From Streptomyces griseocarneus (GTDB taxonomy: Bacteria > Actinomycetota > Actinomycetes > Streptomycetales > Streptomycetaceae), in NCBI GenBank assembly GCA_003674045.1, contig PENC01000023.1, positions 62,001-126,000 on the forward strand: a DNA stretch of 64,000 bases. The letters are read 5' to 3'. Within the stretch, counting starts at the first letter, position 1. Every line of letters begins with the position of its first letter. The translations under genes were made by a program, and so were the position numbers. A model generated the notes under the pieces. It did no database searches. It was not told the origin of the DNA and saw nothing but the letters and a program-made list of their open reading frames with translations. This document shows, piece after piece, positions 42,981 to 50,982 of the stretch.

Positions 42981-44810
42981 TCAGTCCAGGGGGACGGCCT
43001 CGCGCCAGTCCCCTTCGGGCCACGGCGGCTGCTCCTCCTTGCGCAGCAGGAACCCGCCGAGCGCGAGCAGGTCGATCCCCGCCCGCATGAAGCACGCGTA
43101 CGCCTCCGCAGGGGTGTTGACGATCGGCTCGCCCCGCACGTTGAACGACGTGTTCACCAGCACCGGGCAGCCCGTGCGTTCCTTGAACGCGCGCAGCAGC
43201 GCGCGCAGCGCCGGATGGCGGCCGTCGACGGTCTGCACCCGCGCCGAGCCGTCGACGTGCGTCACCGCGGGCACGGTCGACCGCGGCACCCGCAGCAGCT
43301 CGGGCCCGCGCACCCCCGCGGGGACCCGCGCCGCCAGTCGCCGCGCCTCGGCCACGGTGCCGACGAGCAGCATGTACGGGCTCTCCTGCCGCAGCTCGAA
43401 CCAGTCCTTCGCGTCCTCGGCCAGCACGGCGGGCGCGAACGGCCGGAAGGACTCACGGAACTTCGTCCGCAGGTTGAGCGCCGACTGCATGCCCGGATCG
43501 CGCGGGTCGGCGAGGACCGACCGTGAGCCGAGCGCCCGCGGCCCGAACTCCATCCGGCCCTGGAACCACCCCACGATCCGCCCCTCCGCCAGGGCCGCCG
43601 CGGCCTCGCGCACCAGCGTCCGCGGATCGACGCGCCGGTACGGCACGCCCTGCGCGTCCAGATACGCGCCGATCTCCTCGTCCGTGTACTCCGGCCCCAG
43701 CAGCGCCCCCGCCATCGCGTCCCGGCCCGCGGCGACGTGCTCGCGCGGCGCGCCCCGGGCGTGGGCCACCGCGAGGGCCGCGCCGAGGGCGCCGCCCGCG
43801 TCGCCCGCGGCGGGCTGCACCCACAGCTCGTCGAAGACGCCCTCCTCGGCGATCCGGCCGTTGGCCACGCAGTTCAGCGCCACGCCCCCGGCGAGGCACA
43901 GCCTGCGCTCCCCGGTCAGGGCGCGGGCCGTCCGGGCGAGGCGGACCATCACCTCCTCGGTCACCTGCTGGACGGACGCCGCCAGGTCGCACTCCCGGTC
44001 GGTGAGCGGGCCCTCCGGCAGCCGCCGCGGACCGCCGAAGAGCCGCTCGAAGCCCGGGCCCGTCATCGTCCGGCCCCGCAGGTACGCGAACCACCGCAGG
44101 TCGAGCCGGAACGAGCCGTCCGGCTTGACGTCGATCAGCCGTTCCCGGATCAGCGGGGCGAACCGCGGCGTCCCGTACGGTGCGAGCCCCATCAACTTGT
44201 ACTCGCCCGAGTCGACCCGGAAGCCGCAGAAGTAGGTGAACGCCGAGTACAGCAGCCCCAGCGAGTGCGGGAAGCGCAGCTCCGCGAGGAGTCGCAGCCG
44301 GGTGTCCGTCCCGTGCCACAGCGTCGTGGTCGCCCACTCGCCGACGCCGTCCACGCACAGCACGGCGGCGGAGCCGTACGGGGAGGGGAGGAACGCGGAG
44401 GCGGCGTGCGACGCGTGGTGCCGCAGGGCCACGATCTCCGGCACCGCCCGCCCCTCCGGGCCTGCCAGCTCCTCCCGGACGACGCGCAGCGCGTGCCGTT
44501 TGCGGCCCAGCCAGGCGGGCAGCCCCTGCCGGAAGGACGTCAGGCCGTGCGGCGCGGCGCCCGTGTACGTCGCCAGGACCCGCCGGAACTTCAGCGCCGG
44601 GTCCTCGAAGTAGCCCACCGCGGCCACCTCCGACAGGCCGGTGCCCGCCTGGCGGAGGCAGTAGCCGACCGCGTCCCGGGGGAAGGCCGGGTCGTGGCGG
44701 CGCCTGCTGAACCGCTCCTGCTGCGCGGCGGCGACGGGGACGCCGTCGGCGACCAGCGCCGCCGCGCTGTCGTGGGAGAAGGCCGAAAGGCCCAGAACCA
44801 GCCGGGTCAC
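42981..44810 (-). CDS. Carbamoyltransferase 1 (NodU/TobZ/CmcH family)
   Basis: 609 aa from GTG 44810 behind GAGGAAGGG. The N-terminal Kae1/ASKHA-like carbamoyl-adenylate domain has LVLGLSAFSHDSAAALVADG, ALRHHASHAASAFLPSPYG, CVDGVGEWATTTLW and CLAGGVALNCVANGRI. The C-terminal YrdC-like domain has GRIVGWFQGRMEFGPRALGSRSVLADPRDP and CPVLVNTSFNVRGEPIVNTPAEA. The enzyme uses carbamoyl phosphate and ATP to carbamoylate a hydroxyl group. It is flanked by the 33-aa DUF5989-like and 53-aa SxtJ-like proteins. Confidence 0.93.
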   Translation of the reverse strand: MTRLVLGLSAFSHDSAAALVADGVPVAAAQQERFSRRRHDPAFPRDAVGYCLRQAGTGLSEVAAVGYFEDPALKFRRVLATYTGAAPHGLTSFRQGLPAWLGRKRHALRVVREELAGPEGRAVPEIVALRHHASHAASAFLPSPYGSAAVLCVDGVGEWATTTLWHGTDTRLRLLAELRFPHSLGLLYSAFTYFCGFRVDSGEYKLMGLAPYGTPRFAPLIRERLIDVKPDGSFRLDLRWFAYLRGRTMTGPGFERLFGGPRRLPEGPLTDRECDLAASVQQVTEEVMVRLARTARALTGERRLCLAGGVALNCVANGRIAEEGVFDELWVQPAAGDAGGALGAALAVAHARGAPREHVAAGRDAMAGALLGPEYTDEEIGAYLDAQGVPYRRVDPRTLVREAAAALAEGRIVGWFQGRMEFGPRALGSRSVLADPRDPGMQSALNLRTKFRESFRPFAPAVLAEDAKDWFELRQESPYMLLVGTVAEARRLAARVPAGVRGPELLRVPRSTVPAVTHVDGSARVQTVDGRHPALRALLRAFKERTGCPVLVNTSFNVRGEPIVNTPAEAYACFMRAGIDLLALGGFLLRKEEQPPWPEGDWREAVPLD

Positions 44811-44862
44811 ACCCGTTTCCCTTCCTCGGGTCCCTTCTTCGGGCCGTGCCTCCGAGGGGCCG

Positions 44863-44964
44863 TCAGAACAGGGGGTAGATGGACGCGTCGTCCTCCGGCT
44901 GCGGAGCCGGGCCGCGGTGCTTGCGGCGCACCAGCCTGGCGAGCAGCCTGCGCAACAGGGCCAT
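44863..44964 (-). CDS. DUF5989-like microprotein, 33 aa
   Basis: A tiny gene with a strong site GAGAGGAGGA seven bases before ATG 44964 and TGA at 44863. It translates as MALLRRLLARLVRRKHRGPA followed by PQPEDDASIYPLF. The C-terminal aromatic end (SIYPLF) recalls DUF5989 proteins, which end in FIYTLF and occur with SxtJ and carbamoyltransferases, but the membrane helix of DUF5989 is missing and is replaced by an Arg-rich amphipathic segment. It lies 52 bp before carbamoyltransferase 1. Confidence 0.65.
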   Translation of the reverse strand: MALLRRLLARLVRRKHRGPAPQPEDDASIYPLF

Positions 44965-45002
44965 GGTCGTCCTCCTCTCGGCCGACGCGATCAGGACAGC
45001 CA

Positions 45003-45029
45003 GAACAGTCGGAACAGCCGGAACAGTCA
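45003..45029. repeat. 9-bp tandem repeat at the SGNH gene stop
   Basis: Three near-identical units, GAACAGTCG, GAACAGCCG and GAACAGTCA (45003-45029), cover the stop codon of the SGNH-like gene and its downstream spacer. The array is probably a replication-slippage product. Confidence 0.8.
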
Positions 45030-45941
45030 GGACAGGGCGAGCCGTTCGGCCAGGACGCGCGCCACCGCGTCATAGCCCGCGTCGACGCAGTGGACCCGGT
45101 CGACGAACAGCCAGTCGCCCGGGGCCGTGGCCTCGGCGAGGGCCGGGTTCAGGTCGAGGAAGGGCACCCCGACGGCCGCGCAGCCCTCGCGCAGCGCCGC
45201 CGCGTAGGCCCGGCCGACCTCCATCGACGCGATGTCGTTGTGCAGCCGCCGCCAGTTGGACACCTCGTCCAGCTCGTCGAACAGTGCCTTCTCCTGGGGT
45301 GAGGGATCCTCCCGCACCCAGGGCGCGAGCGGCTGGAGCACGAAGGCGATCCGCGCCCCCAGGCCCTTCGCCATCCGCTGCCAGCCCGCGAGATGGCGGA
45401 CGGTCAACTCCGTGGCGCGGGCGATGCGCTCGGCGGGCGTCGGCACCGAGGCCGGTGCGGGCCCGCACTCGAAGAAGGCGCCGTGCCGCCCCTGCTGCGC
45501 CTCCGGCAGCCTGCTGAGGACCAGGTTGTTGACCCCGGAGCAGAGCACGATCTCCGTCACCTCGGGCAGCAGGTGCTGAAAGAGCGTCAGGAGCATCAGC
45601 TCCTGCACCGAATTGAGGCTCTGTCCGGCGAAGTTGAGCCACGGCAGGTCCGGCGCCCAGTGGCTGCCCAGCCGGGACGGGACCGTGGCGTGGTCGCCCG
45701 TCGCCCCGACGCCGAACACGGCGGAGCTGCCCGCCAGCAGCCGGACGGGCCCCGGCGGCCGTGGTCCCGCCACGGAGGCGGGACCGGCCGCGCAGTGGGA
45801 GATCCGGAAGCCGCAGGGGTCGGTGGTGCAGACGGGGGTGCGTTCGTCGCCGTACTGGAAGAAGCCGATGTAGGGCTGGTCCTCCAGGACGAAGGTGTAG
45901 TGCGCCATCTGCGGCGTGAGTTCGGCGCGGGGGGACGGCAT
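45027..45941 (-). CDS. SGNH/GDSL hydrolase-like protein of the RiPP-like cluster
   Basis: 304 aa. Block I is LLAGSSAVFGVGATGD (nucleophile Ser in GSSAVFG), the oxyanion Asn is in LCSGVNNLVLS, and the catalytic Asp-His pair lies in DWLFVDRVHCVDAGYDAVARVL. The family includes esterases and acyl/acetyl transferases, and a related branch is annotated as inducer of phenazine A. There is no signal peptide, so it is cytosolic. It starts 34 bp after the flavoprotein stop and is followed by the 33-aa microprotein and carbamoyltransferase 1. Confidence 0.8.
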   Translation of the reverse strand: MPSPRAELTPQMAHYTFVLEDQPYIGFFQYGDERTPVCTTDPCGFRISHCAAGPASVAGPRPPGPVRLLAGSSAVFGVGATGDHATVPSRLGSHWAPDLPWLNFAGQSLNSVQELMLLTLFQHLLPEVTEIVLCSGVNNLVLSRLPEAQQGRHGAFFECGPAPASVPTPAERIARATELTVRHLAGWQRMAKGLGARIAFVLQPLAPWVREDPSPQEKALFDELDEVSNWRRLHNDIASMEVGRAYAAALREGCAAVGVPFLDLNPALAEATAPGDWLFVDRVHCVDAGYDAVARVLAERLALS

Positions 45942-45975
45942 GGGCGCTCCCTGGGACGTGGGTGGGAAACCGGTT

Positions 45976-46896
45976 TCAGCGGGGGAGGGGATACAGGGAG
46001 CCCGGCCGGTCCTCGCGGATCAGGTCCGCGTTGACCGCCATCGCCGCGAGCCCCCCGGACGCGGCTGCCATCGCCGCCTGCTGCATGCCGCGGCCCAGGT
46101 CACCGGCCACGTACAGGCGCGGCAGCGACGTCCGCCCCCGGTCGTCCGTCTGCACCGACACCAGGTCGTCCGCCTGGAGCCAGGGCCGCAGCGGCCCCAC
46201 GCGCGGCTCGGTCTCCAGGTGCAGGAACATCGCCGTGAAGGACAGCGTGTGCCCGTCCGCCAGCTCCACGCCGACGCCGTCGGCGAGCCGTGTCACCCCG
46301 AGCACCTTGTCGTCGAGCGTGGGGACGCCCGCCGCGTCGAGGTACTCGCGCTCCTCGGCGGGCAGGTCCCGGCCGTCGGAGAGATAGGTGATCGACGGTG
46401 TCCAGGCCGTGAGCGTCGCGGCCAGGCACTCGCTCGGCACCCCGCCGCCGTACACGGCCAACGAGCCGCCCCGCAGCTCGTAGGCGTGGCAGTACGGGCA
46501 CTCGTGGACGCCCTTGCCCCACAGCTCGGCGACGCCCGGGAGGCCGGGCAGGCGCGACCGCACACCCGCCGCGTAGAGCACGGTCCGGCTGCGCAGTTCG
46601 CCCGCGCCCTTGGCCGTGGTGACGACCAGATCGCCCTCGGGCGCCACGGACACCACCTCGTCGTCGAGGAACTCGACGCCGTAGCGGGAGATCTCGGCGC
46701 GGGCGCGGGCCCGGAAGTCGCCGATGCTCACGCCGTCGTTGGTGACGACGTTGTGCATGACGCCCGCCGCCATGTTGCGCGCGTCCCCCGAGTCGACCAG
46801 CGCCACGCTCCGGCACGACCTGCCCAGATACAGCGCCGCGCCCAGCCCCGCGGGCCCACCACCGACGATCACGGCGTCATACGGCTTCGCTGTCAT
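45976..46896 (-). CDS. FAD/NAD(P) disulfide oxidoreductase with CPYC motif
   Basis: 306 aa of thioredoxin-reductase shape. FAD binding is in DAVIVGGGPAGLGAALYLGR, the redox pair is HECPYCHAYE, and the second flavin motif is RLYVAGDLGRGMQQAAMAAASGG. The NADPH-domain glycine motif is weak (LAVYGGGVPSECLAA). CPYC in this family also occurs in dithiol oxidases of natural-product pathways (GliT, HlmI). It overlaps the MFS gene by 20 nt. The precursor-like peptide has only one cysteine, so an intramolecular disulfide is not possible; it may act on another thiol or supply reducing power. Confidence 0.87.
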   Translation of the reverse strand: MTAKPYDAVIVGGGPAGLGAALYLGRSCRSVALVDSGDARNMAAGVMHNVVTNDGVSIGDFRARARAEISRYGVEFLDDEVVSVAPEGDLVVTTAKGAGELRSRTVLYAAGVRSRLPGLPGVAELWGKGVHECPYCHAYELRGGSLAVYGGGVPSECLAATLTAWTPSITYLSDGRDLPAEEREYLDAAGVPTLDDKVLGVTRLADGVGVELADGHTLSFTAMFLHLETEPRVGPLRPWLQADDLVSVQTDDRGRTSLPRLYVAGDLGRGMQQAAMAAASGGLAAMAVNADLIREDRPGSLYPLPR

Positions 46897-48193
46897 GCTC
46901 TCCTCTTCCTGGTTCCGGTGCTGGTTCCGGGGCCGATGCGGGATCCGGTGCGGTACGGGGCTCCGCCGCCCGCTCGTCCGCGAGCATTTCGTCGCGGAGC
47001 GGCCCGAGCAGGGCGAAGGAGCCGGCGATCAGGACGGCCCCGAAGGACACGAAGACGGTGGTGACGGAGGCGGCGCGGGCCAGCAGGCCGCCCAGGGCGG
47101 CGCCGACGGGCATCGTGCCCCACGAGCACAGCCGGGAGACGCTCATCACCCGCCCCTGGAGCCCGGGCGGCGCGAACCGCTGCCGGAGCGAGAGGACGGG
47201 GATGTTCCAGCTCATCATGAACACGCCGTTGCAGAAGATCGCGGCCCCCGCGAGCTCGGCGTCACCGGCCAGCCCGAGACCGATGTACGCCGCGCCCGAC
47301 AGCACCAGCGACCACTGCGCCATGACGAGCGTCGGCAGCCGCCGCGCGAGCCGCGGCGCCAGCCAGGTGCCCGCGACCGAGCCGACCGAGCCCACGGCCA
47401 GCAGCAGCCCGTACCCGGTCGCGCGCAGGTGCAGCGACCGGTAGGCCAGCAGCACCAGCATCGAGAACGTCGCCGAGTACACCAGCCCGTACAGGGCGCT
47501 GGCGGCGAGGGTACGGGTGAGCGCGGCCCGCGTGAGGACGAACGTGACGCCCTCCCGCAGGTCCCGCCACATCGCCCGGACGGGCCCCTCGCCCGGCGGC
47601 CCGTCCGCGCGCGGGGCCCGGCGCGTGCCCGCCAGTCCGAGCAGCAGGACCGCCGCGATTCCGTACAGCGCCCCGCCGGTGGCCAGCGCGAGCGTCGCGC
47701 CGACACCGACCAGCAGGCCCGCCACCGGCGGCCCCGCCGTCTCGTTGAGGATGATCTGCGGGGCCAGGAGCCGGCCGTTGGCGTGCTCCAGGTGCTCCTC
47801 GGCCACGATCTCGGGGAGCATCGCGGGGGCCGCGGTCTCCGCCACCGTCTCGGCGATGCCCAGCACGAACGACAGCGCGTACAGGACGGCCAGCGAGGTG
47901 CCCACGGCGAACGCGGCCACGGCGGCGAGCAGGGCCGCCGCGCGCGTGACGTTGCTCGCTAGCAGCAGCGCCCGCCGGTCGTGCCGGTCCGCCAGTACCC
48001 CGGCGGGCAGCGCGAACAGCAGCCACGGCAGCATGTTGACGGCCGTGAGCCCGGCCACCACCAGCGGCTGCGGATGGCTCGCGACCACCAGCAGGGGCAG
48101 CAGCGTACGGGTCACGCCGTCCCCCGCGTTGGACGCCACCGACGACGCCCACAGCCTGCGGAACCGGGCACCCAGCACCGGGGCCGCGCTCAT
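46877..48193 (-). CDS. MFS exporter of the RiPP-like cluster
   Basis: 438 aa from ATG 48193 (a TTG at 48199 is less likely). About 12 membrane helices are visible, with the MFS loop motif GVLADRHDRRALLLASN between helices 2 and 3. The sequence resembles the MFS_3/enterobactin exporter branch. Its ATG overlaps the stop of the PhyH gene (ATGA), and its end overlaps the flavoprotein by 20 nt, so it belongs to the same transcript. A role in export or self-resistance for the cluster product is likely. Confidence 0.92.
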   Translation of the reverse strand: MSAAPVLGARFRRLWASSVASNAGDGVTRTLLPLLVVASHPQPLVVAGLTAVNMLPWLLFALPAGVLADRHDRRALLLASNVTRAAALLAAVAAFAVGTSLAVLYALSFVLGIAETVAETAAPAMLPEIVAEEHLEHANGRLLAPQIILNETAGPPVAGLLVGVGATLALATGGALYGIAAVLLLGLAGTRRAPRADGPPGEGPVRAMWRDLREGVTFVLTRAALTRTLAASALYGLVYSATFSMLVLLAYRSLHLRATGYGLLLAVGSVGSVAGTWLAPRLARRLPTLVMAQWSLVLSGAAYIGLGLAGDAELAGAAIFCNGVFMMSWNIPVLSLRQRFAPPGLQGRVMSVSRLCSWGTMPVGAALGGLLARAASVTTVFVSFGAVLIAGSFALLGPLRDEMLADERAAEPRTAPDPASAPEPAPEPGRGEHDSEAV

Positions 48194-49077
48194 GACCAAC
48201 TCGTCAGCCCCAGCAGCCGTTCGCCCAGCGGTGTCAGCTCGGCGGGCCCGTACAGATCGCGCTCCCGCTTGCGGGTGCTGCCCTCGTGCTCGTGCGGCGG
48301 GATGCGGTCCCGCCAGAAGCGCACCCGGTGCTCGCGCAGCGCGGTGTCCTCCTCCAGGGCGGGCGCCATCGAGATGTACTGGGCCATGCGCACCCGGTCG
48401 GCCGAGCGGTTCGGCCGGACCCCGTGCGGCAGCAGGCTGTTGAAGATGATCAGATCTCCCGGGTCGACGGGTACGGTCACCACCGAGTGGCCGGTGAGGT
48501 CGGGGGTCATCGGGTCACGGTCGGAGGGCTGTCCGGCGAGCCAGCCGTCCAGCTTCTCGAAGACGGTCGGCACGCACTGGAAGCCGCCGATCTCCTCGTC
48601 GCCCGCGCTGAGCGACAGCACTCCCTGACAGCTGATGGGCAGGGGACGGCGCGAGGTGTCGACGTCCCAGTGCACGAAGCCCTCGAACGTACGCGGACCG
48701 CGGTTGGGCGGATTGACGTTGGCGAAGTCGATGACGACCCACAGCGCGGCGGTGTCCCAGATGTCGACGAAGGCGTCGTAGACCCGCTGATGCTGCCGGT
48801 TGTCCCACATGGCCTGGTGGTTGTAGATCTCCACCAGCCCGCTGTGGCCCGGCAGCCGCGGGCTGTCCGTCCGGTCGGCGTACCAGGTGGCGGGATCGTC
48901 GGGCCGCATGTCCTCGAACTCCCACAGCGCCCGGGTGAGCCGCTCCACATGCTCCTGCGGTACCGCCCGGCGGACGACGGCATAGCCGTGGGTGGTCCAC
49001 TGCTCCCAGTCGGCGGGCGAGAGGACCCGCAGCGGCAGTTCCTTGCGGATGTCCCTGAGCTGGGTGCGCGGTACCAT
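48190..49077 (-). CDS. PhyH-type Fe(II)/2-oxoglutarate dioxygenase
   Basis: 295 aa of the phytanoyl-CoA dioxygenase family. The iron triad is visible as HWDVD (His and Asp) in GFVHWDVDTSRRPLP and His in LLPHGVRPNRSADRVRMAQYISM, where the later Arg binds 2-oxoglutarate. The N-terminus reads HGYAVVRRAVPQEHVERLTRALWEFE. It hydroxylates an unactivated carbon. The start overlaps the carbamoyltransferase 2 stop by one base (TGATG), and it is coupled to the MFS gene. Hydroxylation would create the acceptor for O-carbamoylation. Confidence 0.9.
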   Translation of the reverse strand: MVPRTQLRDIRKELPLRVLSPADWEQWTTHGYAVVRRAVPQEHVERLTRALWEFEDMRPDDPATWYADRTDSPRLPGHSGLVEIYNHQAMWDNRQHQRVYDAFVDIWDTAALWVVIDFANVNPPNRGPRTFEGFVHWDVDTSRRPLPISCQGVLSLSAGDEEIGGFQCVPTVFEKLDGWLAGQPSDRDPMTPDLTGHSVVTVPVDPGDLIIFNSLLPHGVRPNRSADRVRMAQYISMAPALEEDTALREHRVRFWRDRIPPHEHEGSTRKRERDLYGPAELTPLGERLLGLTSWS

Positions 49078-50969
49078 CAGCGGCTCCCCTCCTCGTCCGT
49101 CCCGTCCGTCCTGTCGGCCCCGGCGGGTTCGTCGGCCGTGACGACGGTCCGCTCGTCGGCCAGCACGACGGCGTCCAGTGGCGTGGTGTCGAGCAGGTCC
49201 AGCGCGTCCTCCAGGCTGTTGAGGATGGGCCGCCCGCCGCCGTTGGCACTGGTGTTGACCAGGACGGGCAGTCCCGTGTGCTCTCCCACGGCGTGGCACA
49301 GGGCGTGCAGCAGCGGGTGCTCCGCCGCGTGCAGCGTCTGGAGCCGCGCGGTGCCGTCGATGTGCCGGACCTCGGACAGCTCCTCCGTCCGGTCGGGCCG
49401 CACCCGCGCCGCGAACAGCATGGTGTCCGTGTGGTCGAGCGGGCCTGTGAACCAGTCGCCCGCCACCTCGGCGGGGCACAGCGGTGCCACCGGCCGGAAC
49501 CACTCGCGCCCCTTGACGGTCTGCGACACATGACGCCGGGCCCCCGTCCAGTGCGGGGACACCAGCAGCGAGCGGTGCCCCAGGGCGCGCGGCCCCGTCT
49601 CCATGCCGCCCTGGAGCCAGGCGACACACTGCTCCGAGGCCAGCATCCGGGCCACGTGCCCGACCAGCGCGGCGTCCGAGGCGAACGTCCGGCGGGTGTG
49701 CCCGGCGCGGCGGACCCCACGCCCCGTCAGCTCCGGCCCGGCGAAGGCCAGAAGCGGGCCGGGCCGGGTGCCCGGGGCGTACGGCCGGTCCTCCGCGGAG
49801 GCCACTGCCAGGGCCGCGCCGAGCGCGATCCCCGAGTCGTCGCAGCAGGTCGGGACCGACACCCGGGTGAAGCAGCCGCTCTCGGCCAGCCGGGTGTTCG
49901 CCGTGATGTTGAGCGCGCAGCCGCCCGCGTAGCACAGCGTCGGGTAGTCGGGGTGGCGGGCGTGCAGCCCGGTGACGAAGCGCACCAGGTCCTGCTCGAC
50001 GGCCGCCTGGAGCGTCGCCGCGAGATTGCGGCACACCGGGTCGCCGGGGCTCGACCCGACGGCGATCCGGCGGCCGTGCGCCGTGCGGATCTCGTCCGGG
50101 AAGATCCCGCCGTACGAGTGCACGACGTCGTCGTCCGTGGCATCGGCCAGGAGCCCGTCGAGATAGCCGCCCGCCTCCTCGTCGTACGGGAACCACGTGT
50201 CCTCGTACCGCAGGGCGCTGCCGGAGAGGACGCTGCCGCTCAGCGACTCGAACAGGTCCGGCATCCGGCGCCTGCCGCGCTCGCCCGCGAGCATCGCCCG
50301 CAGCACGGGCAGGACCTCGGGATCGACCTCGCCCGTGGCCGCCAGCCCCAGCAGCTTGCCCGTGTCGAACTGGCCGCCGTGGATCCGCCGGGCCAGGGCC
50401 TCGTAGACGAGCCCGAAGCGCGGGCCGGTGCGGTTGTCGAAGGACAGCACCGGCGTCAGTCGGCCGCCCTCGCCCAGGCACACCATCCCGCACTCGGCGT
50501 AGTTGCCCGTGCCGTCCAGCGCCACCGTCAGCGCCCGGTCCGCCCCGGACGTGAAATAGGCGAGGGCCGCGTGCGCGTAGTGGTGGCGGACCGCGACCAC
50601 GGGCACGGGGCCCGCCGGCCCCTCCGCGAGCGGCCAGCCCTCGGCCTTCACCGGCCGCAGCACGGACGACGCGAGCGCGTCGCCCGGCCTGCTCCACGTG
50701 ATGTCCTCCGAGACGAGCTCGACGAGCCCCTCGGGCAGGATCGCGCACGCCGGGGTGTACCAGTCGGCGACCGCGACGGCCGTGACGGGCGCGTCGGCGA
50801 GGGCGTGGAGACGGGCCACCCACCCGGCGGCCTCGGCGGCGAACCGGGTGTTGCCGCCGCACACATGGCGCAGCCCCAGCTGGCGCTCGGCCTCGATGAC
50901 ATGGACGCCGCCGGGCTGCGCCAGCGCGGCGCCCCCGTCGTGTCCGAGGTTCACACCGATCGTCGGCAT
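49077..50969 (-). CDS. Carbamoyltransferase 2 (NodU/TobZ family)
   Basis: 630 aa, clearly diverged from carbamoyltransferase 1. The N-terminal domain has TIGVNLGHDGGAALAQPGG, AVRHHYAHAALAYFTSG, ALDGTGNYAECGMV and YAGGCALNITANTRLAESG. The YrdC-like part has ECVAWLQGGMETGPRALGHRSLLVSP and LPVLVNTSANGGGRPILNSLEDALDLL. It starts 13 bp after the radical SAM gene and ends in a one-base overlap with the PhyH gene. Two different carbamoyltransferases in one cluster suggest two acceptor sites or one catalytic and one accessory protein. Confidence 0.92.
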   Translation of the reverse strand: MPTIGVNLGHDGGAALAQPGGVHVIEAERQLGLRHVCGGNTRFAAEAAGWVARLHALADAPVTAVAVADWYTPACAILPEGLVELVSEDITWSRPGDALASSVLRPVKAEGWPLAEGPAGPVPVVAVRHHYAHAALAYFTSGADRALTVALDGTGNYAECGMVCLGEGGRLTPVLSFDNRTGPRFGLVYEALARRIHGGQFDTGKLLGLAATGEVDPEVLPVLRAMLAGERGRRRMPDLFESLSGSVLSGSALRYEDTWFPYDEEAGGYLDGLLADATDDDVVHSYGGIFPDEIRTAHGRRIAVGSSPGDPVCRNLAATLQAAVEQDLVRFVTGLHARHPDYPTLCYAGGCALNITANTRLAESGCFTRVSVPTCCDDSGIALGAALAVASAEDRPYAPGTRPGPLLAFAGPELTGRGVRRAGHTRRTFASDAALVGHVARMLASEQCVAWLQGGMETGPRALGHRSLLVSPHWTGARRHVSQTVKGREWFRPVAPLCPAEVAGDWFTGPLDHTDTMLFAARVRPDRTEELSEVRHIDGTARLQTLHAAEHPLLHALCHAVGEHTGLPVLVNTSANGGGRPILNSLEDALDLLDTTPLDAVVLADERTVVTADEPAGADRTDGTDEEGSR

Positions 50970-50982
50970 CGCTCGCGGCTCC

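Noticed and set aside
45976..46896. CPYC flavoprotein as an intramolecular disulfide-forming enzyme for the peptide
   Set aside because: The 57-aa peptide has only one cysteine, so an intramolecular disulfide in the product is not possible.
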